A program made the position numbers and the translations under genes. Positions 1 to 8,505 of a stretch of DNA of 64,000 bases are shown here, one piece after another; within the stretch, counting starts at the first letter, position 1, and every line of letters starts with the position of its first letter. The notes below the pieces were generated by a model. It worked only from the letters and a program-made list of their open reading frames with translations, was not told where the DNA came from and searched no databases. Source of the stretch: Vibrio metoecus (GTDB lineage: Bacteria > Pseudomonadota > Gammaproteobacteria > Enterobacterales > Vibrionaceae); contig NZ_CP035686.1 of assembly GCF_009665255.1 (NCBI RefSeq), positions 1,302,001 through 1,366,000 on the forward strand, given 5' to 3'.

Positions 1-1
1 A

Positions 2-928
2 GATCAAGGTCAGATTCTGCTAGATGATCAAGACGTTACTCAAGTTCCTGCTGAACAACGACACGTCAATACGGTCTTCCAAAGCTATGCTCTCTTCCCT
101 CACATGACTGTGTTCGATAACGTTGCTTTTGGTTTGCGCATGCAAAAAGTACCTCAAAGCGAAATCGAGCCTCGTGTTATGGAAGCATTACGCATGGTGC
201 GCCTTGCCGAAATGGCACAACGTAAACCGCATCAACTTTCTGGTGGCCAGCAACAGCGTATCGCTATTGCGCGCGCAGTGGTTAACAAACCTAAAGTACT
301 GCTCCTTGACGAATCGCTCTCAGCTTTGGATTACAAATTGCGTAAACAAATGCAGAGCGAACTTAAACAGCTTCAACGCCAATTAGGCATTACCTTTATC
401 TTCGTCACTCACGATCAAGAAGAAGCATTGTCAATGTCAGACCGCATCATCGTTATGCGATCAGGAAAAATTGAACAAGACGGCTCTCCTCGTGAAATCT
501 ACGAAGACCCCAAAAATCTCTTTGTTGCTCGTTTTATCGGCGAAATCAACGTCTTCCAAGCAACGACTATCGATCGTATCGACGAAAAACGCATCCGCGT
601 TGACATCGAAGGTATCGAGTCGATTGTTTACTATGAAGATGAAGTGAAGGCTGGTGACAAGCTGCAAGTGCTCCTCCGTCCTGAAGACTTACGTATCGAA
701 GAAATCAAAGAGTCAGAAGAAAAAGGTATTGTGGGTCACGTGACTGACCGCACCTACAAAGGCATGACTCTGGAATCAGTGGTTGAACTGGAATCCGGTA
801 TGTGCGTGATGGTTAGCGAATTCTTCAACGAAGATGATCCAGATGTGGATCACTCTATCGGGCAGAAGGTTGCCATCACTTGGGTTGAAAGCTGGGAGGT
901 AGTACTCAATGATGAGCAAAAAGCTTAA
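2..928 (+). CDS. potA: Spermidine/putrescine ABC transporter ATPase PotA (5' truncated)
   Basis: ATPase subunit that powers polyamine import through PotB/PotC. The frame is open from base 2, so the N-terminus with the Walker A motif lies outside the window. Visible motifs are the Q-loop (NTVFQSYALFPHM), the ABC signature LSGGQQQRIAIARA, Walker B KVLLLDESLSALD and the switch histidine in FVTHDQEEA. A TOBE-like regulatory region fills the last 120 residues or so. The gene overlaps potB by 20 bases, which fits translational coupling. Assignment as PotA rather than another importer ATPase rests on the adjoining potBC and two potD genes. Confidence 0.95.
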   Translation, partial: DQGQILLDDQDVTQVPAEQRHVNTVFQSYALFPHMTVFDNVAFGLRMQKVPQSEIEPRVMEALRMVRLAEMAQRKPHQLSGGQQQRIAIARAVVNKPKVLLLDESLSALDYKLRKQMQSELKQLQRQLGITFIFVTHDQEEALSMSDRIIVMRSGKIEQDGSPREIYEDPKNLFVARFIGEINVFQATTIDRIDEKRIRVDIEGIESIVYYEDEVKAGDKLQVLLRPEDLRIEEIKESEEKGIVGHVTDRTYKGMTLESVVELESGMCVMVSEFFNEDDPDVDHSIGQKVAITWVESWEVVLNDEQKA

Positions 929-1769
929 TCTGCAAAATGCAATTATTACCTTAATTGTCAGTTGGTTAGTGCTATTTGTACTGTTCCCAAACCTGATGAT
1001 TATTGGTACCAGTTTTCTGACTCGTGATGAAGCAAACTTGATTAAGTTTGTATTCACCTTTGAGAACTATACACGTTTGCTTGATCCGCTGTACGGCAAA
1101 GTGATGCTGCACTCGTTTTACATGGCGATTGTCGCAACCTTGATCTGCCTCGTGATTGGTTACCCATTTGCGTACATTGTAGCCAAGATGCCAGTTAAAT
1201 GGCGTCCATTTATGCTGTTTTTGATTATTGTTCCTTTCTGGACCAACTCACTCATTCGCACCTATGGTTTAAAAATCGTACTCGGCACGCAAGGCATTCT
1301 GAACCAAGCGTTAATATCACTCGGTCTGATTGATGCCCCATTACGCATTATGTTCACCGAAACAGCCGTAATGATCGGTCTGGTTTACATTTTGTTGCCA
1401 TTTATGATCCTGCCACTCTACTCTGCCATCGAAAAATTGGATGGCACTTATATTGAAGCGGCGCGCGATCTTGGAGCCAATAAATTCCAGACTTTGGTTC
1501 GTGTAATTTTACCTCTGACGATGCCCGGCATCATCGGTGGTTGTTTACTGGTTTTACTTCCAGCACTCGGTATGTTCTACATCGCTGACCTACTTGGTGG
1601 TGCGAAAAACTTACTTATCGGTAACGTAATTAAGAGCCAAGTCCTTAACGCCCGTGACTGGCCGTTTGGTGCGGCAACGAGCATTGCCTTGACATTGGCC
1701 ATGGCCATCATGCTGTACGCCTACTACCGTGCAGGTAAACTATTGAATAAGAAGGTGGAGCTAGACTAA
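909..1769 (+). CDS. potB: Spermidine/putrescine ABC transporter permease PotB
   Basis: Inner-membrane permease of 286 residues with about six hydrophobic segments. It carries the EAA loop that docks the ATPase (YIEAARDLGANKFQTLVRVILPLTMPG, residues about 180-203; quoted in part: EAARDLGANKFQTL). The start is the first of two adjacent ATGs, 8 bases after a strong GGGAGGT Shine-Dalgarno that lies inside the end of potA. Its stop codon overlaps the potC start in a TAATG arrangement, so potA, potB and potC form one coupled operon. Confidence 0.95.
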   Translation: MMSKKLNLQNAIITLIVSWLVLFVLFPNLMIIGTSFLTRDEANLIKFVFTFENYTRLLDPLYGKVMLHSFYMAIVATLICLVIGYPFAYIVAKMPVKWRPFMLFLIIVPFWTNSLIRTYGLKIVLGTQGILNQALISLGLIDAPLRIMFTETAVMIGLVYILLPFMILPLYSAIEKLDGTYIEAARDLGANKFQTLVRVILPLTMPGIIGGCLLVLLPALGMFYIADLLGGAKNLLIGNVIKSQVLNARDWPFGAATSIALTLAMAIMLYAYYRAGKLLNKKVELD

Positions 1770-2539
1770 TGGGACGTTCAATTAGATTTAGCTTTATGAG
1801 TTTGGTGTACTTATTTTTGTACCTACCAATTATTGTTTTGATTGCAAACTCATTTAACGAAAACAAGTTTGGTATCAAATGGGGTGGCTTCACCACCAAG
1901 TGGTACCACGCTCTCATGAATAACGACAGTTTAATGCAAGCGGCTTGGCACTCGATCAACGTCGCGGTTTTTTCAGCTACTGCAGCAACCCTGATCGGCA
2001 GCTTGACGGCCGTTGCCCTCTTCCGTTACCAGTTCAAAGGTAAAAAGGTGGTGAGTGGCATGCTGTTTGTCGTCATGATGTCACCCGATATCGTCATGGC
2101 AATTTCGCTGCTTGCTCTGTTCTTAGTATTAGGCGCCAAGCTCGGCTTTTTTACACTGCTGATTGCTCATATCACCTTTTGCTTACCATTCGTTGTGGTA
2201 ACCGTATACAGCCGTCTCAATGGCTTTGATGTGAAAATGCTTGAAGCAGCAAAAGATCTTGGAGCCGGAGAATGGGTTATACTGAAGAAGATCATTCTGC
2301 CTCTGGCAAAACCAGCGGTAGCGGCTGGCTGGTTACTTAGCTTTACCCTATCGTTGGATGACGTGATTATCAGTTCGTTTGTGACTGGTCCAACCTACGA
2401 AATTTTGCCATTAAAGATATATTCAATGGTCAAAGTAGGTATTTCACCAGAAGTTAACGCACTGGCAACGGTGATGTTAGTGGTTTCATTAACTCTTGTG
2501 GTTATTTCACAGCTGTTAGCAAGAGAAAAAATGAAGTAA
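1769..2539 (+). CDS. potC: Spermidine/putrescine ABC transporter permease PotC
   Basis: Second inner-membrane permease, 256 residues, six predicted membrane segments. Its EAA loop reads EAAKDLGAGEWVILKKIILP. It pairs with PotB to form the polyamine channel. The start overlaps the potB stop by one base (TAATG). A terminator-like hairpin follows 27 bases downstream, ahead of the first binding-protein gene, so the membrane components and the binding proteins may be expressed at different levels. Confidence 0.95.
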   Translation: MGRSIRFSFMSLVYLFLYLPIIVLIANSFNENKFGIKWGGFTTKWYHALMNNDSLMQAAWHSINVAVFSATAATLIGSLTAVALFRYQFKGKKVVSGMLFVVMMSPDIVMAISLLALFLVLGAKLGFFTLLIAHITFCLPFVVVTVYSRLNGFDVKMLEAAKDLGAGEWVILKKIILPLAKPAVAAGWLLSFTLSLDDVIISSFVTGPTYEILPLKIYSMVKVGISPEVNALATVMLVVSLTLVVISQLLAREKMK

Positions 2540-2565
2540 AATCCACGTCCGTTTGGAAACACGCG

Positions 2566-2599
2566 AAACAGAATGATGGAAATCATTCTGTTTTTCTTT
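2566..2599 (+). terminator. Intra-operon terminator/attenuator between potC and potD2
   Basis: A perfect 12-bp stem (AAACAGAATGAT, 2566-2577, with ATCATTCTGTTT, 2582-2593) closes a GGAA loop and runs into a T-rich tract (TTTTTCTTT). It has the form of an intrinsic terminator lying inside the pot gene set. Confidence 0.75.
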
Positions 2600-2641
2600 G
2601 CAACGCCCATAAGGGCAACGTTTAGTTTGGAGCTAACGTCG

Positions 2642-3673
2642 ATGAAAAAACTGGCTACTTTTTTAGCAGGTAGCGCATGTGCGCTTTCTCTGTTGTCTGG
2701 CACAGCGGCAGCGGAAGATAAGGAACTGGTGTTCATGAACTGGGGTCCGTATATCAATAGCGGTATCCTAGAGCAATTCACCAAGGAAACAGGAATCAAA
2801 GTTATTTACTCAACTTATGAGTCGAATGAAACTTTGTATGCAAAACTCAAAACGCACAATGAAGGTTATGACCTGGTAGTTCCATCTACCTACTTCGTTG
2901 CAAAAATGCGTGATGAAGGGATGCTACAAAAAATCGATAAATCTAAATTGAGTAACTTCAAAAACTTAGATTCTAACTACCTAGATAAACCTTATGATCC
3001 AAACAACGATTACTCAATTCCACACGTTGTTGCTATCACTGGTCTAGCTGTTAATACCGACATGTATGATCCTAATGACTTCCAAAGCTGGGGTGACCTA
3101 TGGAAGCCTGAGCTAAAAGGTCAACTGATGTTGATGGATGATACGCGTGAAGTATTCCACATCGCTCTGCGCAAGTTAGGTTACTCTGGTAACTCAACAG
3201 ACGATAAACAGATCGATGAAGCGTATGCAGAACTGCGAAAACTGATGCCAAACGTGCTGGTTTTCAACTCTGATAACCCTGCAGCGCCTTACCTTTCAGG
3301 TGAAGTTGGCCTAGGTATGCTGTGGAATGGCTCTGCTGCTGCCGCACAAAAAGAAGGTCTACCGATCAAATTGGTATTCCCGAAAGAAGGCGGTATCGGT
3401 TGGGTTGACAACTTTGCGATCTCTTCTGGCGCGAAAAATGTTGATGCTGCACACAAAATGATCGACTTCTTGCTACGTCCTGAAATTGCAGAGCAAATTT
3501 CACGTGACACGGGCTACCTGACAGGTGTTAAGGCATCAAACGACAAGTTTAAAGATGTTGCACCACTGTTCCCATCTCAAGAAGATCTGGATCGTGTTGA
3601 ATGGCAATCTGCCGTAGGCGATAAGACTGTGAAGTACGAAGAGTATTTCATGAAGTTGAAAGCCGGCCAATAA
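2642..3673 (+). CDS. potD2: Polyamine-binding periplasmic protein PotD (first copy, PotD2-like)
   Basis: Periplasmic solute-binding protein of 343 residues. The signal peptide is MKKLATFLAGSACALSLLSG with cleavage after TAAA. Mature family motifs include NWGPYI near the N-terminus, FTKETGIKVIYSTYESNE and MLWNGSAAAA. I chose the ATG at 2642 rather than the upstream in-frame ATG at 2573 because it starts a clean signal peptide, follows GGAG at 2629, and the upstream stretch lies inside the terminator hairpin. The name follows my recollection that V. cholerae calls the proximal copy PotD2 and the distal copy PotD1. Confidence 0.9.
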   Translation: MKKLATFLAGSACALSLLSGTAAAEDKELVFMNWGPYINSGILEQFTKETGIKVIYSTYESNETLYAKLKTHNEGYDLVVPSTYFVAKMRDEGMLQKIDKSKLSNFKNLDSNYLDKPYDPNNDYSIPHVVAITGLAVNTDMYDPNDFQSWGDLWKPELKGQLMLMDDTREVFHIALRKLGYSGNSTDDKQIDEAYAELRKLMPNVLVFNSDNPAAPYLSGEVGLGMLWNGSAAAAQKEGLPIKLVFPKEGGIGWVDNFAISSGAKNVDAAHKMIDFLLRPEIAEQISRDTGYLTGVKASNDKFKDVAPLFPSQEDLDRVEWQSAVGDKTVKYEEYFMKLKAGQ

Positions 3674-3690
3674 AGTCGCAGAAAAGCATC

Positions 3691-3722
3691 AAATAGGCAG
3701 CATTTGCTGCCTATTTTTTTTT
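3691..3722 (+). terminator. Intrinsic terminator after potD2
   Basis: An 11-bp stem (AAATAGGCAGC with GCTGCCTATTT) and 4-base loop are followed by a run of about ten T residues. This is a strong terminator separating the two potD genes. Confidence 0.9.
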
Positions 3723-3726
3723 ATCT

Positions 3727-3735
3727 TGTTATACT
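3727..3735 (+). promoter_or_regulatory. Candidate extended -10 promoter for potD1
   Basis: TGTTATACT (TG-n-TATACT) lies directly after the potD2 terminator and about 49 bases before the potD1 start. It fits an extended -10 element, which needs little -35 sequence. This would give potD1 its own transcript. Inferred from sequence only. Confidence 0.5.
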
Positions 3736-3783
3736 CCCCCTCCATCGCCTAGTTAGGTTCTTTCTATACACTATGGGAACGTA

Positions 3784-4821
3784 ATGAAAAATAAACTGTT
3801 TGCGAGTGCTCTGTGCGCAGCAGCATTGTTCACCACCAATGCAATGGCTAAAGACCAAGAACTTTACTTCTACAACTGGTCTGAATATATCCCGAGCGAA
3901 GTCCTAGAAGACTTTACCAAAGAAACTGGAATCAAGGTGATCTACTCCACCTATGAATCCAACGAAAGTATGTATGCCAAGCTTAAAACGCAGGGCTCCG
4001 GTTATGATCTCGTAGTTCCTTCCACTTACTTTGTCTCTAAAATGCGCAAAGAAGGAATGCTACAAGAGATTGATCATTCGAAACTTTCTCACTATCAAGA
4101 CCTCGACCCAAACTATCTCAACAAACCTTTTGACCCCGGCAATAAATATTCGATTCCTTATATTTGGGGGGCGACTGGCATCGGTATTAATACTGACATG
4201 CTTGATAAGAAGTCACTCAAAAACTGGGGAGACCTGTGGGATCCTAAATGGGCAGGTCAGCTAATGCTGATGGATGACTCACGTGAAGTCTTCCATATCG
4301 CTTTAAGCAAACTGGGTTACTCACCTAATTCAACCAACCCTAAAGAAATTAAAGCAGCCTATCGTGAGTTGAAAAAACTGATGCCAAACGTATTGGTATT
4401 TAACTCGGATTTCCCAGCCAACCCATACTTAGCCGGTGAAGTATCACTCGGTATGTTATGGAATGGTTCGGCTTATATGGCGCGCCAAGAAGGTGCACCG
4501 ATCGAGATAATTTGGCCAGAGAAAGGGGCCATTTTCTGGATGGATAGTATCTCCATTCCGACGGGAGCAAAAAACGTAGAAGCCGCGCATAAAATGATCG
4601 ACTTTTTATTGCGGCCAGAAAATGCTGCAAAAATCGCTTTAGAAATCGGTTATCCAACACCAGTCAAAACGGCAAATAATCTCTTACCTAAAGAGTTTGC
4701 TAATGACCCCAATATTTATCCACCTCAATCAGTTATGGATAGCGGTGAATGGCAAGATGAAGTGGGCGAAGCAAGTGTCATCTATGATGAATACTTTCAA
4801 AAACTCAAAGTGAATGACTAG
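3784..4821 (+). CDS. potD1: Polyamine-binding periplasmic protein PotD (second copy, PotD1-like)
   Basis: Periplasmic spermidine/putrescine-binding protein, 345 residues, clearly paralogous to the preceding gene; both share FTKETGIKVIYSTYESNE and LMLMDDxREVFHIAL. The signal peptide is MKNKLFASALCAAALFTTNAMA. The start follows GGGAAC with good spacing. The pocket region differs from the first copy (EIIWPEKGAIFWMDSISIP versus KLVFPKEGGIGWVDNFAIS), so ligand preference may differ. It has its own promoter candidate and a strong terminator behind it. Confidence 0.93.
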   Translation: MKNKLFASALCAAALFTTNAMAKDQELYFYNWSEYIPSEVLEDFTKETGIKVIYSTYESNESMYAKLKTQGSGYDLVVPSTYFVSKMRKEGMLQEIDHSKLSHYQDLDPNYLNKPFDPGNKYSIPYIWGATGIGINTDMLDKKSLKNWGDLWDPKWAGQLMLMDDSREVFHIALSKLGYSPNSTNPKEIKAAYRELKKLMPNVLVFNSDFPANPYLAGEVSLGMLWNGSAYMARQEGAPIEIIWPEKGAIFWMDSISIPTGAKNVEAAHKMIDFLLRPENAAKIALEIGYPTPVKTANNLLPKEFANDPNIYPPQSVMDSGEWQDEVGEASVIYDEYFQKLKVND

Positions 4822-4874
4822 TCTCGTACCTAAAACGCTCACCACTGTAAAAACGGTGGTTTAGGGATGACAAT

Positions 4875-4908
4875 AAAAAAGCCACCATGGGTGGCTTTTT
4901 TATTTTTT
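4875..4908. terminator. Bidirectional terminator between convergent genes
   Basis: AAAAAA-GCCACC-ATG-GGTGGC-TTTTTTATTTTTT. A-tract and T-tract flank the stem, so it can serve both potD1 (+) and the convergent gene ending at 4917 (-). Confidence 0.85.
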
Positions 4909-4916
4909 ACTTCCAG

Positions 4917-5651
4917 CTATAGGCCTATTTCTTCTGAAAGCGATTTAATCTGTTCCAAATCCATTTGATGGACACGAATCATCTGATCAATTTGGCTAAT
5001 ACGGGAATTGGCTTCATCCTGTTTATCACAAGAATCCGATTTCGCATCCCACGATTTTCCTTCAAGGTAGATATCACACTCTTTCTTCAGCACCTTGATT
5101 TTCGGAACTAGTGAATCACGTTCTTTTTGCAATTCTTCTAATTCCTGTTTGATTTTTAACTCACGTTGGAAAAGTTCTCGAGAACGTTCCAGCATAGTCG
5201 CTTGTATATCAGTTTGACGGTTAAGTTCATTGTTATGTGTATTGGCAAGCTCCAGAGCCATTTTCTGTTCATTCAACTGCTGCTCAAGATCGAGGTTGTG
5301 TTTCTCAAGCTCTGCCACATACTTATCACGCTGCACCGATTCTGTTTGCCACTCTTCCCGCTGCTTAGCTAAGGCCTGATCCATTTTGATCTGCCATTGC
5401 TCATCATTGTTCTGCTCTGTTACTTCGGCCGCTTTCACAACTTCTGTTTTCGAATTTTGCAACTGTTCAAGCTGATTCTGCAGCGCGTCATACGACGCCT
5501 CCCAGCGACTGGTTGTCACAGATGAACCGATCAGTCCACCCAATGCAATACCTAATGCCGCAGCAATCGCAATATAAAGATAACCTTGCTTATCTCTTCG
5601 TTCGATAACAACAACTTCTTCGTTGTCGTCAAACTCATTGTGTTTGTTCAC
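4917..5651 (-). CDS. Membrane-anchored coiled-coil protein of unknown function
   Basis: 244 residues starting at a GTG codon preceded by AAAAGGAG. A short acidic cytosolic N-terminus (about 20 residues) is followed by one membrane helix (YLYIAIAAALGIALGGLIGS, residues about 24-43). Then comes a long Glu/Gln/Lys-rich region predicted as coiled coil (about 50-190), and a C-terminal segment with two cysteines (KKECDIYLEGKSWDAKSDSC). No catalytic motif is visible. It sits 17 bases downstream of a 52-residue membrane protein and probably shares its transcript. Function unknown; a scaffold or cell-envelope role is only a guess. Confidence 0.8.
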   Translation of the reverse strand: MNKHNEFDDNEEVVVIERRDKQGYLYIAIAAALGIALGGLIGSSVTTSRWEASYDALQNQLEQLQNSKTEVVKAAEVTEQNNDEQWQIKMDQALAKQREEWQTESVQRDKYVAELEKHNLDLEQQLNEQKMALELANTHNNELNRQTDIQATMLERSRELFQRELKIKQELEELQKERDSLVPKIKVLKKECDIYLEGKSWDAKSDSCDKQDEANSRISQIDQMIRVHQMDLEQIKSLSEEIGL

Positions 5652-5668
5652 GCTTCGCTCCTTTTGCG

Positions 5669-5827
5669 TCAGCGAATCAATTCTGAAATCACCAAGAAGG
5701 TGGTGTATAAAGCGAAGGTCGCCAAAATGGCGATGACAACCCCCTTCTGCAATTTTTCGTTGGTGCGATAGCGAATCAATACAAACGCTAATGCAATCAA
5801 CAACGTTATAGCAATCAATCTCACCAT
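5669..5827 (-). CDS. 52-residue two-helix membrane protein
   Basis: Small gene read leftward: ATG at 5827, TGA at 5669-5671. A very strong Shine-Dalgarno (AGGAGAGGTGAT) sits directly before the ATG. The protein begins MVRLIAITLLIALAFVLIRY, has a basic turn (RTNEKLQKG) and a second hydrophobic stretch (VVIAILATFALYTTFLVIS). It is therefore a hairpin of two membrane helices. The stop is 17 bases before the GTG of the coiled-coil gene, so the two look like an operon. No family recognised. Confidence 0.7.
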   Translation of the reverse strand: MVRLIAITLLIALAFVLIRYRTNEKLQKGVVIAILATFALYTTFLVISELIR

Positions 5828-6004
5828 ATCACCTCTCCTGGCGCACTTATCTTATACCACTTATACGCAGTTTATCGTCAGAGAAAAGTGGTTTCCTAAG
5901 TAGAGTTGGACAAGAGTTAGTCAGACAGCATCTTTTGTTGGTGACATCACATTTTCTTTTCGCTAGTATCCGCCTTGCAAATCGTTTTATTCAAGACGAT
6001 TGTT

Positions 6005-6231
6005 CCGTTGAAGACTGCAGGAGAGTGGTTGTTAACCAGGTTTTAACATCTGAGCCAAATAACCCGCCGAAGAAGTAAATCTTTCAGGTGCATTATTCTT
6101 AGCCATTTATTGGCAACGAATAAGCGAGGACTGTAGTTGGAGGAACCTCTGGAGAGAACCGTTTAATCGGTCGCCGAAGGAGCAAGCTCTGCGCATATGC
6201 AGAGTGAAACTCTCAGGCAAAAGGACAGAGG
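6005..6231 (+). promoter_or_regulatory. Tandem glycine riboswitch (two aptamers)
   Basis: Two consecutive glycine aptamers. Aptamer I spans about 6005-6138, with P1 formed by GACTGCAG and the GGACTGTAG strand near 6128, and the core GCCGAAGAAGTAAATCTTTCAGG. Aptamer II spans 6146-6231, with P1 CCTCTG/CAGAGG, core GCCGAAGGAGCAA and CTCTCAGGCAAAAGGAC. A short linker joins them. This is the well-studied V. cholerae VC1422 element as I remember it. The roughly 100 bases to the start codon form the expression platform; small hairpins such as GAGCTC-GCTA-GAGCTC (6254-6269) lie there, but I cannot decide on/off logic by eye. Confidence 0.95.
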
Positions 6232-6330
6232 AGTGAAAGGCCAATCTTTTAGTGAGCTCGCTAGAGCTCTGCTGTGCATTTTTCGCACCCTTTCTCTCTT
6301 CTCCTTATGTTTATTTTTTAAGGGGAAATC

Positions 6331-7707
6331 ATGAATAACCTGCAATCTTTTCTGCAAACTGTTGATAGTTTAGTGTGGGGTCCACCACTGTTAATTCTTC
6401 TGGTCGGCACCGGTGTCTATTTCACCTTCCGCTTGGGCTTACTGCAATTTCGACGCCTGCCGACGGCTTTAGCTATGGTATTTGGCCGCGAAAAATCTGC
6501 AGACAAACAAGGTGATGTATCAAGCTTCGCCGCATTGTGTACTGCTCTTTCTGCCACCATTGGTACAGGAAACATCGTAGGTGTTGCGACCGCAATCAAA
6601 CTCGGCGGCCCAGGTGCCCTGTTCTGGATGTGGCTCGCCGCCCTGTTTGGCATGGCAACCAAATACGCAGAATGTTTACTCGCAGTGAAATATCGCCAAG
6701 TGGATGACAAAGGGCAAATGGTCGGCGGGCCAATGTACTACCTGCGTGATGGTGTGGGTTCAAAAACACTGGCAGTATTATTTGCAGTGTTTGCCGTAGG
6801 GGTTGCCTGCTTCGGTATTGGTACTTTCCCACAAGTGAACGCGATCTTAGATGCCACTCAAATCTCTTTTGGCGTCCCTCGTGAAGCCTCTGCGGTGGTA
6901 CTGACCATACTGGTTGCCATTGTCACTATCGGTGGTATTCAATCCATCGCGAAAGTGGCAGGAAAAGTGGTTCCTGCGATGGCGCTGTTTTACATTGTCG
7001 CCTGCTTAAGTGTGATTGTTACCAACGCGGACAAACTCGCAGACGCCGTGGAATTGGTGCTGGTATCCGCGTTCACCTCGACTGCTGCGACAGGTGGATT
7101 CTTAGGTGCGAGCATTATGCTCGCGATTCAATCGGGTATTGCTCGCGGCGTGTTCTCCAATGAATCTGGCTTAGGCAGTGCGCCTATGGCTGCGGCGGCG
7201 GCGAAAACTGACTCCTGCGTTGAACAAGGTCTTATCTCTATGACGGGGACCTTCTTCGATACCATCATCATCTGTACGATGACTGGCTTGGCTCTCATTC
7301 TAACGGGCGCTTGGCAAAGCGATCTTTCCGGTGCAGCGATGACCACCTACGCCTTTGCCACAGGCTTAAATGCACAAACTATCGGTCCGATGCTGGTTTC
7401 GATTGGTTTGATGTTCTTCGCCTTTACGACCATTTTGGGTTGGAACTACTACGGCGAACGCTGCATGGTGTTCTTATTCGGAACCAAAGCGGTACTACCT
7501 TACAAAATCGTCTTTATTGGCTTGATTGCCTCAGGCGCATTCCTGCACCTCGATTTGATTTGGATTATCGCCGACATTGTAAATGGTTTAATGGCCATTC
7601 CGAATCTTATTGGCCTTGTTGCCTTACGCCATGTGGTCGTGGAAGAAACGAAGCAGTATTTTGCCGCGCGTTATCAATACACCGAAGCCGAAGCCCAAGT
7701 TCAATAA
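6331..7707 (+). CDS. Sodium:alanine/glycine symporter (AGCS family)
   Basis: 458-residue inner-membrane carrier with about ten or eleven hydrophobic helices. AGCS hallmarks are present: GTGNIVGVATAIKLGGPGALFW near residues 75-100, MGxxxxYxE-type segment ATKYAECLLAVKYR, and GGPMYYLRDG. It imports small neutral amino acids with sodium. The ATG follows AGGGGAAATC. The glycine riboswitch in its leader strongly supports glycine as a substrate or signal. A bidirectional terminator follows. Confidence 0.95.
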   Translation: MNNLQSFLQTVDSLVWGPPLLILLVGTGVYFTFRLGLLQFRRLPTALAMVFGREKSADKQGDVSSFAALCTALSATIGTGNIVGVATAIKLGGPGALFWMWLAALFGMATKYAECLLAVKYRQVDDKGQMVGGPMYYLRDGVGSKTLAVLFAVFAVGVACFGIGTFPQVNAILDATQISFGVPREASAVVLTILVAIVTIGGIQSIAKVAGKVVPAMALFYIVACLSVIVTNADKLADAVELVLVSAFTSTAATGGFLGASIMLAIQSGIARGVFSNESGLGSAPMAAAAAKTDSCVEQGLISMTGTFFDTIIICTMTGLALILTGAWQSDLSGAAMTTYAFATGLNAQTIGPMLVSIGLMFFAFTTILGWNYYGERCMVFLFGTKAVLPYKIVFIGLIASGAFLHLDLIWIIADIVNGLMAIPNLIGLVALRHVVVEETKQYFAARYQYTEAEAQVQ

Positions 7708-7729
7708 TACCTAGTCGGTCTAAGCACAA

Positions 7730-7757
7730 AGAAAAAGCGCCCAACGGCGCTTTTTCT
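7730..7757. terminator. Bidirectional terminator
   Basis: AGAAAAAGCGCC-CAAC-GGCGCTTTTTCT, a perfect 12-bp stem between the symporter (+) and the convergent LysE-family gene (-). Confidence 0.88.
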
Positions 7758-7779
7758 ACTTTTAAACCTTTATTACAAG

Positions 7780-8418
7780 TTAGGCTTGAGGTTTCTCTAA
7801 GAGAAGTTTGATACCTAATGCGACCAAAACAACTCCCGTTGTACCTTCCATCCAACGCATAAAAGAAGCGTTTTTCAGAAGGTTTTTAGCACTGCTCAAA
7901 GCACCGGCTAAACCACATTGCCATACCATCGCGATCACAAAATGAATCAACGCCATCAGCAAAGATTGCGCTAACGGTGAATAGTCAGGATTAATAAATT
8001 GAGGCAGAAAAGCTAAGTAAAAAACGGCAGTTTTCGGGTTCAGCACATTCGAGAGGAAACCTTCACGCAGCGATCGGGTTAAGCGAAATTGTGTATGAGC
8101 TAGGCTCGCAACCTCAATGCCCTGCCCTGTTTTCATTAATGATCGTAAGCTCGAAATACCCAACCAAATCAGATAAGCCGCTCCCACCATTTTAACGATT
8201 TGAAATAGCTCAGCCGATTGGGCAAGAATCGCGGAGATACCAATAGCAGAAAAAGTGGCGTGAACGAATAACCCAAAACAGATACCCAAGCTGGTTGTGC
8301 ATCCATCTGCAAACCCAGCCCGTGAAGTGTTACGGATCACCAAAGCAGTATCGAGTCCCGGTGTTAAGGTCAAAATAGTAATAGCGATAAGAAAAGCTTC
8401 GAAATTCTGGATAACCAT
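7780..8418 (-). CDS. LysE/RhtB-family amino-acid exporter
   Basis: 212-residue inner-membrane protein with about five or six membrane helices. The family signature TLTPGLDTALVIRNTSRAG lies at about residues 18-36, and SLREGFLSNVLNPKTAVFYL near 113-132. These are typical of LysE/RhtB exporters of amino acids or related metabolites. The exact substrate cannot be read from sequence. It is convergent with the symporter and not linked by spacing to the T6SS genes on its other side. Confidence 0.9.
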   Translation of the reverse strand: MVIQNFEAFLIAITILTLTPGLDTALVIRNTSRAGFADGCTTSLGICFGLFVHATFSAIGISAILAQSAELFQIVKMVGAAYLIWLGISSLRSLMKTGQGIEVASLAHTQFRLTRSLREGFLSNVLNPKTAVFYLAFLPQFINPDYSPLAQSLLMALIHFVIAMVWQCGLAGALSSAKNLLKNASFMRWMEGTTGVVLVALGIKLLLEKPQA

Positions 8419-8505
8419 ATCAATCCTTGAAGGAAAATCAGCAAGTCTTTCTTATACCGCAAAGCCTCTCATGTGTCTTATGAAGATTTTTCAACTCACG
8501 CGAAG

